Source: Bog-159 sp963818855 (GTDB taxonomy: Bacteria > Acidobacteriota > Terriglobia > Bryobacterales > Bryobacteraceae). Taken from it: a stretch of 64,000 bases of DNA. The position numbers and the translations under genes are program-made. Where the stretch lies: positions 62,001 to 126,000 of the forward strand of contig CAWFUH010000006.1 of NCBI GenBank assembly GCA_963818855.1, given 5' to 3'. Under the pieces are notes generated by a model. The model was not told the origin of the DNA. It made no database searches and was given only the letters and a program-made list of their open reading frames with translations. The first letter of the stretch is position 1. The number at the start of each line of letters is the position of its first letter. Below are positions 8,373 to 16,077 of this stretch, one piece after another.

Positions 8373-9644
8373 TCAGGCTGGAAAGCAAGGGCCCGTGGCG
8401 CGCGCCGCTACAGCCGCTACGGCGCCGCCCCACGAGCACGAGAGGAATAAACCCAAGGGCTCGGCGGTGGTCAGACGCCGTGAACTCCCGGCCACCAGGT
8501 CGAGCGCGCCATCGACACCCGTCCCGGTGTGACGCGCGATGGCCGGCACAAAACCTTGCCGGGCGCATAAAAGACCCAGTCCTAACTCGGCGGCCGCCGT
8601 GCCCGCGCCCATGTAGCCGGTCTGGCTCTTCAACGCGGTCACCGGCGTGCGGCTGCCCACCAGCGCAGCCAGCGCCGCCGCTTCAGCGGAATCTTCGGCC
8701 ACCGTCCCCATGCCGGAGGCCACCACAAAATCCGGACGCGCATCGCCCATCGCCTGGTGGGCCGCCCGACAGATCGTCTCCGCGGTCCAAGCCGGCCGCC
8801 ATTGTTCACCCTCGCCCATCGCCGAGCCGGCGCCCGAAAACTCACCCAAAATCGTGGCGCCGCGCGCGACCGCGTGTTCCCATCTCTCGAGCACCAGAAA
8901 GCCCGCGCCTTCACCGAGTACCAGCCCGTCGGCCTGGGCGTCGAAGGGCTGATAAGCTGCCGCGGGATCCATATGCGAGAGCAGTCCGGCCTGCTCGTAC
9001 GCCAGAAAGTTCCCGGGCGTAACCAGAGAATCATAGCCGCCGGCCACCGCCACATCGCAGCGCTCCTCGAGCAGGTCCAGATAAGCGGCGTGCAAAGCCT
9101 GCGCCGATGCCGTATCCTTTTGCGTGAAGTTGCCGTTGGGTCCGCGGATGTTGAATTCCGTCGACAGCAGCGCCAGGCCGCCGTTGGCCAGCGTCCGCAG
9201 GCAGATATAGCGGTCGATCAGGTGGGATGGCAGGCCGCCCAGGTACTTGTAATCCATCTCGCGGCCCGCGTCCCAAGCCATAATCAGCGAGGGGAAAAAG
9301 TGATCGTACTCGACGCCGGTCTGGCCGGAGCCTACCTGGATACCGATGCGCGCAGGGTCCATTTGGTTCGCGTCGAACCCGCTTTCGACAATCGCTTCGC
9401 GCGCCGCCCGCATGGCGAACTGCACGGCGCGCCCCATGAACTTGTAATTTTTGGGAAAGCGCAGAAACGGCTCCAGTTCGAAATCGGCGACGCTGGCCAG
9501 CGCTTGCGCCGCATGACCTTCCACGGCGAAGGCGCGGGCCGGTCCAATTCCGGATTCAGCCCGCAAACTGCGCGCCAAGTTCTCCGCGGCGGTGAGTCCC
9601 AAGGGTGTTACCAGACCCACGCCGGTGATAGCTACCCGAGGCAT
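8373..9644 (-). CDS. Beta-ketoacyl synthase homologue lacking the catalytic triad
   Basis: The 423-residue thiolase-fold protein has the whole KAS framework: an opening VAITGVGLVTPLG, VAGGYDSLVTP, FDAQADGLVLGEGAGFLVLE, and LKSQTGYMGAGTAAAEL. The nucleophile position reads DTAS (S180) instead of TAC. The first His position reads VASGMGT (S310) instead of AHGT, and the second reads TGY (Y344) instead of TGH; only K339 remains. It therefore should not condense acyl chains. It may resemble chain-length-factor partners of type II polyketide/aryl-polyene systems, but no partner KAS or ACP is present in the window. Fold confident, role unknown. Confidence 0.85.
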   Translation of the reverse strand: MPRVAITGVGLVTPLGLTAAENLARSLRAESGIGPARAFAVEGHAAQALASVADFELEPFLRFPKNYKFMGRAVQFAMRAAREAIVESGFDANQMDPARIGIQVGSGQTGVEYDHFFPSLIMAWDAGREMDYKYLGGLPSHLIDRYICLRTLANGGLALLSTEFNIRGPNGNFTQKDTASAQALHAAYLDLLEERCDVAVAGGYDSLVTPGNFLAYEQAGLLSHMDPAAAYQPFDAQADGLVLGEGAGFLVLERWEHAVARGATILGEFSGAGSAMGEGEQWRPAWTAETICRAAHQAMGDARPDFVVASGMGTVAEDSAEAAALAALVGSRTPVTALKSQTGYMGAGTAAAELGLGLLCARQGFVPAIARHTGTGVDGALDLVAGSSRRLTTAEPLGLFLSCSWGGAVAAVAARATGPCFPA

Positions 9645-9677
9645 CTCTCTTCAGAGATTTTACAGTGATTGCGCCAC

Positions 9678-10988
9678 CTACCGCACGCGGCCGCGCGCCA
9701 CCACCACCTCCACCGGCGGCGCGACTGGTTCCGGCTCCGGCGGCGGGAGTTTACGCGGCCGCGCATCCAGACGTGCGGCGATGATGGCCTGGCGGTTCCG
9801 GTTGTATCTGGGCGTGCCCGGCTGCCCTTCCAGCGTTCCCCATTCCGCGGGTGGCACCTCTTGTATGGCCGGCAGATACTTTTGCAAGTAGTTCCGAATG
9901 CGCTCCTGGACCACTCTCTGCGCTGAATTGCCCAGCAGGAAGACCATATCGTCGGCGCGCGCCTCGGCCAGAATCTGGTAGACGTGCGAAGGCTTCTTTA
10001 CCCGGGCCGACTTCAGCGCCTGCTCCAGCTTCCGGGCGCTCGGCTCCACCAGGCGCATCTGATCGATCTCCGCCTTGGGCAGTTCGATCGCCTTGAACAG
10101 GCCGCTCTTTTCTTTGGGCGCCAACTTCGCGGTCAGCGCCACTAGAAACGGCGTCAAATGCGGCAAGACCACGATGTTGGCGGACTCTACGAGGTGGGCG
10201 GCCTTTTCCAGCCGGGCCAAAGCCTGCAGGTTCAGCCCCGCGCCCGCGAGAGCAGTCGAATACAACGCCAGCAATCCATCCTGCGCCAGCGCTTCCATCA
10301 CGGCTGACGGGCTGGGTTCCGCGGCGATGTGTCTTAATTCATCGAGCAGCGCCCGGGCCGGGATCAGGTCCTCCACATGCGCCGCGCGCGCGTTTTCGAC
10401 TTGCATACGGGTGCGCTCTTCCACCGTGAACGACAGCCTCACGCGCAAGCGCAACAGCCGGAGGAGGCGAACGGGATCGTCATAGAAAACGTAGGGGTGG
10501 GTGGTGCGCATCTCACGCCGCCCCAGATCGGCTAAGCCGTTGGTGGGGTCAAGCAGCAGTCCACGGGACGCCCGGTTCAAAGAAAGCGCCATGGCGTTGA
10601 TTGTGAAATCACGCCCGCGCAGGTCTTCCTGGATAGCCGCAGGTGTCACTTGCGGTTTGGCGCCCACCTTGGGGTAGCGCTCCTTGCGCGACATGGCCAC
10701 CTGCGCGGTCACGCCGCTCGCGAATACCAGTTCCGCGCACCGGCGATTTTCGTCCACCGCCACTGTTCGCGCGCCTTGCTCCTCCAATGTCTTGGCCAAT
10801 TTCAGCGCGTTTCCCTCCACGCTGAAGTCCAGGTCGCGCACCCGAAATCCGCCCAGCATATCGCGCATCCCGCCGCCCGTCAGAAACAGGTTGATGCCAT
10901 GTAGCCCCGCAGCCGCCTGCACCTGCTCGAGCACGCGGTTCTGGTCCGCGCTCAGGTGGCTCTCCAGCATGAACATGTAGTCGCTCAT
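9678..10988 (-). CDS. cca: CCA tRNA nucleotidyltransferase / poly(A) polymerase family
   Basis: Adds or repairs the 3' CCA end of tRNAs (class II family, shared with poly(A) polymerase). The 436-residue protein has the nucleotidyltransferase signature LFLTGGGMRDMLGGFRVRDLDFSVEG near residues 35-60. The conserved RGRDFTINAMAL and the head/neck helices (DDPVRLLRLLRLRVRLSF) follow. The C-terminal 30 residues are proline-rich (PPPEPEPVAPPVEV), an extension not needed for activity. Its start lies 11 bases from the stop of the Xer recombinase gene upstream, suggesting one transcript. The CCA/poly(A) distinction cannot be made by eye. Confidence 0.88.
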   Translation of the reverse strand: MSDYMFMLESHLSADQNRVLEQVQAAAGLHGINLFLTGGGMRDMLGGFRVRDLDFSVEGNALKLAKTLEEQGARTVAVDENRRCAELVFASGVTAQVAMSRKERYPKVGAKPQVTPAAIQEDLRGRDFTINAMALSLNRASRGLLLDPTNGLADLGRREMRTTHPYVFYDDPVRLLRLLRLRVRLSFTVEERTRMQVENARAAHVEDLIPARALLDELRHIAAEPSPSAVMEALAQDGLLALYSTALAGAGLNLQALARLEKAAHLVESANIVVLPHLTPFLVALTAKLAPKEKSGLFKAIELPKAEIDQMRLVEPSARKLEQALKSARVKKPSHVYQILAEARADDMVFLLGNSAQRVVQERIRNYLQKYLPAIQEVPPAEWGTLEGQPGTPRYNRNRQAIIAARLDARPRKLPPPEPEPVAPPVEVVVARGRVR

Positions 10989-10999
10989 GGCGGTTTCTA

Positions 11000-11914
11000 T
11001 CAGGCCCTGGGGTGGTGCTCGTCGACCGTTTTGCGCAGCCGCGACCGTAGCACGTGCGTGTAGATCTGGGTCGTCGAGATATCGGCGTGCCCCAGCATCG
11101 TCTGTACGCTGCGCAAGTCCGCGCCTCCCTCCAGCAGGTGCGTCGCGAAACTGTGCCGGATCACGTGCGGTGTCAGATGATGAAATACTCCGGCCTTGCG
11201 TCCGTGGCCGCGCAGGAGTTTCCAGAACGCCTGGCGGGTCATCGGGCCGCCGCGCGCGGTTACGAAAAGATACCGGCTGGGCCGAGCCTTCAAGAGCGCC
11301 GCCCGCCCCGTTCCGAGATACGCCCTGACGGCGGCTAGCGCTGCTTTACCCACCGGGATCATACGTTGTTTCCGGCCCTTGCCGGTAGCCCGCAGAACGC
11401 CGAGTTCCAGGTTGAGGTCGGCTATACCCAGGCTGCACAATTCGGAGACCCGCAGGCCGGTGGCATACAGCAGTTCGATCATGGCGTGGTCCCGCAGGCC
11501 GGTCGTCCGGTTAGTGTCCGGAGACTGCGACAATTTTTCAATCTCCGCCAGATTCAGGAACTTAGGGATTGTTTGCCATTGCCGGGGAGCGCCCAGATGT
11601 TCGGTCGGATCGGTGGCGAGGCGGCCCTCGCGTACCAGAAATGTATAAAAGCTGCGCAGAGTCGACAAGTGCCGGGCAACCGACCGGCTACCCAGCTTGG
11701 CTTTATAGAGAAAATCGACATAATGGCGGAGGCCTTCCGCATCCGGAATGGCTTGGCCCGGTTGGCGGCCGGCGAACTCGACAAACCTCTGCAAGTCAGC
11801 CTGGTAAGCCTCCAGCGAGTTAGGGGCCAAGCCTTTTTCGATCCTGCAAAAGTTGAGAAACGCGGCAACCTCAGCCGGTAGACACGCGGAGAGCGGCGCG
11901 GACGCTTCAGCCAT
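11000..11914 (-). CDS. Tyrosine recombinase, XerC/XerD type
   Basis: The roughly 304-residue protein has an N-terminal SAM-like domain (VAAFLNFCRIEKGLAPNSLEAY) and the catalytic domain with all tyrosine-recombinase residues. These are Arg in ATGLRVSEL, Lys in TGKGRKQR, HxxR in TPHVIRHSF, His in LGHADIS and the nucleophilic Tyr in TTQIYTHV. The size fits chromosome-dimer resolvases XerC/XerD rather than phage integrases, and no attachment site or cargo is visible. The ATG at 11912-11914 is preferred because the upstream open frame only reads through a 9-base tandem repeat. It lies upstream of cca in the same direction. Confidence 0.92.
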   Translation of the reverse strand: MAEASAPLSACLPAEVAAFLNFCRIEKGLAPNSLEAYQADLQRFVEFAGRQPGQAIPDAEGLRHYVDFLYKAKLGSRSVARHLSTLRSFYTFLVREGRLATDPTEHLGAPRQWQTIPKFLNLAEIEKLSQSPDTNRTTGLRDHAMIELLYATGLRVSELCSLGIADLNLELGVLRATGKGRKQRMIPVGKAALAAVRAYLGTGRAALLKARPSRYLFVTARGGPMTRQAFWKLLRGHGRKAGVFHHLTPHVIRHSFATHLLEGGADLRSVQTMLGHADISTTQIYTHVLRSRLRKTVDEHHPRA

Positions 11915-11931
11915 CGTGCTCCATCGTGCCC

Positions 11932-11976
11932 CCCATCGTGCCCATCGTGCCCATCGTGCCCATCGTGCCCATCGTG
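11932..11976. repeat. Five perfect 9-base tandem repeats between divergent genes
   Basis: CCCATCGTG is repeated five times without error, with two degraded copies between it and the Xer start codon. The array lies in the divergent promoter region of the Xer gene (minus) and the hypothetical gene (plus). Because the unit is 9 bases, it leaves all three minus-strand frames open and generates false repetitive ORFs. A TACAAT box follows at 11984-11989. Confidence 0.8.
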
Positions 11977-12034
11977 CCAATGATACAATAACCCCGACCG
12001 ATGTTTAAAACAATGTTGCAATTTCGGGGTTGAA

Positions 12035-12517
12035 TTGGCCGGCTCGACCTCCAAGAAAGTGCGGATCAACCGCTTTGAACGGGAACCGCTGTTAGGTTAT
12101 GTAAACCCGCTGACGTATCTGCGGCCTGCCGGAGTGGAGCTGCTGACCCCGGACGGAAACTACTCCGTGGTGCCATACAGCGAAGTGAAAGCCGTTCAAT
12201 TTGTGAAGGATTTCGAGCCTCCCGATCCGGCGGCGGAACGCAAAGTGTTCAACACACGGCCTAAACTGGACGGCCTCTGGGTGCGGGTCAAGTTCCGGGA
12301 TGGTGAGGTAATGGACGGGATCTTGACCAATAACTTGCTTTTAATGGAATCACAAGGTTTCACCGTGGTCCCGCCGGACCCGTATTCCAATAACCAGCGG
12401 CTCTTCCTGCCGCGCGCCGCGCTGACCGAACTCCAGGTACTGGGAGTCGTAGGAAGTCCGCTGCGCAGGCGTAAGCCCAAGGCGGCTCTAAAGGAACAAA
12501 TCCGGCTGTTCGACTGA
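12035..12517 (+). CDS. Conserved hypothetical protein
   Basis: This 160-residue soluble protein probably starts at the TTG at 12035; the nearby ATG at 12013 is out of frame and soon stopped. There are no membrane segments or signal peptide. It looks like a small mixed beta domain (GVELLTPDGNYSVVPYSEVKAVQFV, LWVRVKFRDGEVMDGILTNN) followed by a basic tail (SPLRRRKPKAALKEQIRLFD). The pattern of a charged strand pair around VKFRDGEVMDG suggests an RNA- or ligand-binding SH3-like fold, which is a guess. A TACAAT at 11984 could be its -10. Family not recognised. Confidence 0.7.
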   Translation: MAGSTSKKVRINRFEREPLLGYVNPLTYLRPAGVELLTPDGNYSVVPYSEVKAVQFVKDFEPPDPAAERKVFNTRPKLDGLWVRVKFRDGEVMDGILTNNLLLMESQGFTVVPPDPYSNNQRLFLPRAALTELQVLGVVGSPLRRRKPKAALKEQIRLFD

Positions 12518-12579
12518 ATCGGCATGTAGTCCAAAAAAAACCGAAAATACCGAAGGAACCCAATGGCTGGCCTGGGAGC

Positions 12580-12608
12580 TTCCATTCGGCCATCCAATAT
12601 GGTACACT
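12580..12608 (+). promoter_or_regulatory. Candidate promoter of the pdxR-like gene (leaderless)
   Basis: TACACT at 12603-12608 with a weak TTCCAT 17 bases upstream. The expected transcription start coincides with the GTG at 12615, so the message would be leaderless. A short inverted repeat (GGCTGGCC...GGCCATCC) overlaps the spacer and could be an operator. Confidence 0.35.
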
Positions 12609-12614
12609 CCATCT

Positions 12615-14102
12615 GTGATCCCCCAGCCCCAACTGGATGGCTCCTCCGTAGTTCCGCTCTACAAACAGCTATTTGAGCACTTTAGCTCCCTGATCCAATC
12701 TGGCCTGCTCACCAGCGGCGAACGCCTCCCCGCCACGCGCGAATTGGCTGGTTCGCTTGGCCTGAACCGTACTACTGTCGCCGCCGCCTACGAGCTCCTC
12801 GAATCCGAAGGCTTCATCACCGGCCAGGTGGGCCGCGGCAGCTTCGTCGCCGTACGCCGGGCCAGTCCCACGGCGCATCCCCTCGACTGGACCAGCCTCC
12901 TCGAACGCTCCGCCGCCAGCCCCCAGCCCCCGGCCCCCAGCCCCCTCTCCCGGTCAGGCGTCAGCTTCGCAACTTCCCGCCCCTCTGAGCAGCTCTTCCC
13001 GCTCGACGCCATCCGCGCCAGTTGCCAGGAGGTCATGACCGGCCCGGACTTCGCCCACATCCTGCAACTTGGTTCGCCCAGCGGATATGAGCCGCTCCGC
13101 CGCTATCTGCTCGAAACCGCCCGCACCGAAAACCTGGCTTCCCCCGACGACGACCTGATCGTCACCAACGGCTGCCAGCAGGCTCTCGATCTGCTCGCCC
13201 GCGTCCTCCTTCGTCCCGGCGACAAGGTAGTGGTCGAAGATCCCGTCTATCCCGGACTCAAGAGTCTCTTCCTCGAAGCCGGTGCCCAGCTCATTGGCGT
13301 GCCCGTCGGTGCGGACGGCATCGATATTGAACAGCTTCAGGCCGTCCTCGATCGCGAACGCCCGCGCCTGATCGTGGTCACTTCGAATTTCCAGAATCCC
13401 ACCGGCGCCACACTCCCCATCGCCGCGCGCGCCGCCCTCCTGCGCGCCTGCCAATCCGCCGGCGTGCCCCTGATCGAAAACGACACCTACGGTGGCCTGC
13501 GCTACAGCGGAGAAGACTTGCCGCCGATCAAGCAATCCAACGACGGCGGCCACGTCATTTTATTGCGCAGCTTCTCCAAGATTACTTTCCCAGGCCTGCG
13601 GGTCGGATGGGCACTTGGTCCGCGCGCCCTCATCGCGCGCCTGGCCCAATCCAAGCAACTCGCCGACCTGCATACCGATCAGCTAGCCCAGGCCGTGCTG
13701 CTGCGCTTCGCCGAATCCGGACGCATGGCCGCCCATCGCACGCAAATGCTGCAGGCCGGCGCCGAACGTCTGGCCGCGGTGCTGGCGGCCTGCGATCGCT
13801 ATTTGCCCGCCGGATCGCGCTTCACCCGTCCGCGCGGCGGCATGAATCTGTGGGTGCGTCTGCCCGAGCCGCTGGATGCCGGCGAACTGCTGGCCCGCGC
13901 GCATCGCGAAAATGTTTCGTACCTGCCCGGCAAGTATTTCGCGGTCTCGCGCTTCGATCCCGGTTCTTTGCGTTTGAGCTTCGCCGGCCTCACGCCGGAT
14001 GAAATCCGCAAAGGGCTGGCCGCCTTGGGAGCGATTTTTTCAAGTGAGCTGGAGAGGACGCGGTCCAGTGCCGCGCTCGAACCGGCTTCGGCCATGGTGT
14101 AA
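12615..14102 (+). CDS. pdxR: MocR-family regulator (GntR HTH plus aminotransferase fold), PdxR-like
   Basis: The 495-residue protein has a winged helix (residues about 10-80: VPLYKQLFEHFSSLIQSG, LPATRELAGSLGLNRTTVAAAYELLESEGFI) and a fold-type-I aminotransferase domain. PLP contacts are visible: the Schiff-base lysine K322 in SFSKITFPGLRVGW, D290/Y292 in ENDTYGGLRY, and NPTG at 261-264. MocR proteins sense PLP. With pdxS and pdxT directly downstream in the same direction, this is most likely the PdxR activator of PLP synthesis. Start is the GTG at 12615, possibly leaderless. Confidence 0.9.
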   Translation: MIPQPQLDGSSVVPLYKQLFEHFSSLIQSGLLTSGERLPATRELAGSLGLNRTTVAAAYELLESEGFITGQVGRGSFVAVRRASPTAHPLDWTSLLERSAASPQPPAPSPLSRSGVSFATSRPSEQLFPLDAIRASCQEVMTGPDFAHILQLGSPSGYEPLRRYLLETARTENLASPDDDLIVTNGCQQALDLLARVLLRPGDKVVVEDPVYPGLKSLFLEAGAQLIGVPVGADGIDIEQLQAVLDRERPRLIVVTSNFQNPTGATLPIAARAALLRACQSAGVPLIENDTYGGLRYSGEDLPPIKQSNDGGHVILLRSFSKITFPGLRVGWALGPRALIARLAQSKQLADLHTDQLAQAVLLRFAESGRMAAHRTQMLQAGAERLAAVLAACDRYLPAGSRFTRPRGGMNLWVRLPEPLDAGELLARAHRENVSYLPGKYFAVSRFDPGSLRLSFAGLTPDEIRKGLAALGAIFSSELERTRSSAALEPASAMV

Positions 14103-14109
14103 CTGCTAC

Positions 14110-14134
14110 CGAGCCGCGACCGTGAGGGAGCGGT
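14110..14134. repeat. Dispersed repeat R1, copy b
   Basis: A 25-base copy (CGAGCCGCGACC then GTGAGGGAGCGGT) nearly identical to the copy at 4561. It fills the gap between pdxR and pdxS and brings a purine-rich AGGGAG just upstream of the pdxS start region. Confidence 0.75.
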
Positions 14135-14147
14135 GGGAGTGTTAGAT

Positions 14148-15032
14148 ATGTTCCTCGATGAAAAATTTCGCGTCAACGTCGGCTTAGCCGAAATGCTCAA
14201 AGGCGGCGTGATCATGGATGTCACCAACGCCGAACAGGCGCTCATCGCCGAAAAGGCCGGCGCCGCCGCCGTCATGGCGCTCGAGCGCGTGCCCGCCGAT
14301 ATCCGGCGTGAAGGCGGTGTCGCGCGTATGGCGCCTATCAGCAAAATCCGGGAGATCATGCAAACGGTCAGTATCCCGGTGATGGCCAAAGCTCGCATCG
14401 GCCACTTCATCGAGGCCCGCATCCTGGAAGCGCTGGGCGTCGACTATATCGACGAGAGCGAAGTCCTCACCCCCGCCGATGAAGAGCATCACATCGACAA
14501 GCGCGGCTTCACCGTGCCGTTCGTGTGCGGCGCGCGCAATCTGGGCGAAGCCTTGCGCCGCATTGCCGAAGGCGCGGTCATGATCCGCACCAAGGGCGAG
14601 GCCGGTTCCGGCAACATTGTCGAGGCCGTCCGCCACATGCGCACCATCCAGAAGGAGATGAAGCAGCTCACCGTGATGGGCAAGGAAGAGTTGGCGCACG
14701 CCGCCAAAGAATTGCAGTCGCCGCTGGAACTGGTCGAATGGGTGGCCGAGCATGGCAAACTGCCGGTGCCGAACTTCTCCGCCGGCGGCATCGCCACACC
14801 TGCTGACGCCGCGCTGGTCATGCACCTGGGCGCCGAAGCCGTCTTCGTCGGATCGGGCATCTTCAAGTCCTCCGATCCCGATACGCGCGCACGCGCAATT
14901 GTTAAAGCGACGACCTACTATAAGGATCCCGCGAAGCTGCTCGAAGCCAGCGAGGAATTAGGGATGGCCATGGCCGGCCTGGAGATATCCAAAATTCCCG
15001 AAGGCGAACTCCTCCAAACCCGGGGCTGGTAA
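14148..15032 (+). CDS. pdxS: Pyridoxal 5'-phosphate synthase, lyase subunit
   Basis: PdxS builds PLP from ribose-5-phosphate, glyceraldehyde-3-phosphate and ammonia supplied by PdxT. The 294-residue protein carries the hallmark blocks GVIMDVTNAEQA, VMALERVPADIR, PVMAKARIGHF (Schiff-base lysine), DYIDESEVLTPADEEHHI, IRTKGEAGSGNIVEAVRHMR, and AVFVGSGIFKS. I chose the ATG at 14148, which has GGGAG eight bases upstream and gives the usual N-terminal length. The GTG at 14133 is an in-frame alternative lying partly in repeat R1. It is followed by pdxT after 26 bases. Confidence 0.97.
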   Translation: MFLDEKFRVNVGLAEMLKGGVIMDVTNAEQALIAEKAGAAAVMALERVPADIRREGGVARMAPISKIREIMQTVSIPVMAKARIGHFIEARILEALGVDYIDESEVLTPADEEHHIDKRGFTVPFVCGARNLGEALRRIAEGAVMIRTKGEAGSGNIVEAVRHMRTIQKEMKQLTVMGKEELAHAAKELQSPLELVEWVAEHGKLPVPNFSAGGIATPADAALVMHLGAEAVFVGSGIFKSSDPDTRARAIVKATTYYKDPAKLLEASEELGMAMAGLEISKIPEGELLQTRGW

Positions 15033-15058
15033 AGCTCCCTCTTAATTCTGAACTTGTC

Positions 15059-15637
15059 ATGAAGAGAATCGGCATCCTCGCCCTGCAAGGCGACTTCGAA
15101 GCCCACGCCCGCACTCTCGCCCGCCTGGGCGCCGAACCCGTGTTCGTGCGCACCGCCGCCGATCTCGATGCCATCGACGGCCTGATCATCCCCGGCGGCG
15201 AAAGCACCACCATGCTCAAGCTATTGCACGCCGAAAACCTGCTTGCCCCACTGGCTGAGTTCGGCCGCCGGCGCCCGATCTTCGGCACGTGCGCGGGCGC
15301 CATCCTGTTGGCCGCCGGAATCTCGCATCCCGCCCAGGAGGGTCTCGCCCTCATGGATATCGATATCGAACGCAACGCCTACGGCCGCCAGATCGATAGC
15401 CGCGTGGCCCATCTGACGCCGGAAGCCGACTTCGCCGCCCGCACGCAGCCGGGCGAAATGGAAGCCGTGTTCATTCGCGCGCCCGTCATCCGCCGCGTCG
15501 GGCCAGAGGCGCGCATCCTGGCCAGCTACCAGGGCGACCCCGTTCTGGTCGAACAAGGCCCGCACCTGGTCGCCACGTTTCATCCCGAGCTCACTGCCGA
15601 TTCGCGCGTGCACGAACTCTTCCTTTCGAAGCTGTGA
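15059..15637 (+). CDS. pdxT: Pyridoxal 5'-phosphate synthase, glutaminase subunit
   Basis: Class I glutamine amidotransferase that feeds ammonia to PdxS. The 192-residue protein has IPGGEST (oxyanion region), the nucleophile Cys in FGTCAGAILLA, and the His/Glu pair in ATFHPELT. Start is the ATG at 15059. Its TGA overlaps the GTG of the next gene (GTGA), so the phosphatase-like gene is coupled to it. Confidence 0.97.
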   Translation: MKRIGILALQGDFEAHARTLARLGAEPVFVRTAADLDAIDGLIIPGGESTTMLKLLHAENLLAPLAEFGRRRPIFGTCAGAILLAAGISHPAQEGLALMDIDIERNAYGRQIDSRVAHLTPEADFAARTQPGEMEAVFIRAPVIRRVGPEARILASYQGDPVLVEQGPHLVATFHPELTADSRVHELFLSKL

Positions 15638-16059
15638 CCACCCCGTCCAAAATACGTTCCGCCAAACCGCGCGTGCTCTTCGTGTGTATCGGCAACTCCT
15701 GCCGCAGCCAGATGGCGGAGGGTTTCGCGCGCGCCTACGGTTCCGACGTCATGATCGCCGCCAGTGCCGGCCTGTCCCCGGCCTTCATAGTGGCCCCGGA
15801 TACCATGCGCGCCATGGACCAGAAGAACATCGACCTGCGCGATCAGTTCCCCAAGAGCCTGAAGCAACTGGCGCGCGCTCAATTCGATCTCATCGTGAAT
15901 ATGAGCGGCTACACACTGCCGGAGGATATCGAAGCGCCGGTACGGCACTGGGATATTCTGGATCCCATCGGCGAAAACTTTGAAACCCACTGTAAGATCC
16001 GCGATCAGATCGAAACCCGGGTGATGGAACTCATCCTCGAGTTGCGCCGCGGCGTCTGA
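15634..16059 (+). CDS. Low-molecular-weight phosphatase / thioredoxin-type arsenate reductase family
   Basis: The 141-residue protein has the LMW-PTPase/ArsC P-loop VLFVCIGNSCRSQMAEGFAR. The catalytic Cys and the CX5R-S pattern are visible, and the distal DILDPIGENFET supplies the general acid Asp. Relatives are tyrosine phosphatases or arsenate reductases. The Cys pair that arsenate reductases use in their relay is not obvious, so phosphatase is as likely. The GTG start overlaps the pdxT stop by four bases. It ends 18 bases before the convergent GGDEF-EAL gene. Confidence 0.82.
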   Translation: MTTPSKIRSAKPRVLFVCIGNSCRSQMAEGFARAYGSDVMIAASAGLSPAFIVAPDTMRAMDQKNIDLRDQFPKSLKQLARAQFDLIVNMSGYTLPEDIEAPVRHWDILDPIGENFETHCKIRDQIETRVMELILELRRGV

Positions 16060-16077
16060 TGCTGCGGCCCCTCCCGC

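Noticed and set aside
11000..11914. Integrase of an integrated element
   Set aside because: Size and motifs fit housekeeping XerC/D, it is beside cca, and there is no tRNA, att duplication or cargo.
11932..11976. Possible CRISPR-like array
   Set aside because: Units are 9 bases with no spacers; simple tandem repeat, no cas genes nearby.
11554..12069. Minus-strand ORF with repeated His-Asp-Gly
   Set aside because: It is the 9-base tandem array and the Xer gene read in the wrong frame; no independent coding signal.
14103..14147. PLP-type riboswitch or leader before pdxS
   Set aside because: The gap is only repeat R1 and a ribosome-binding site; no room for an aptamer.
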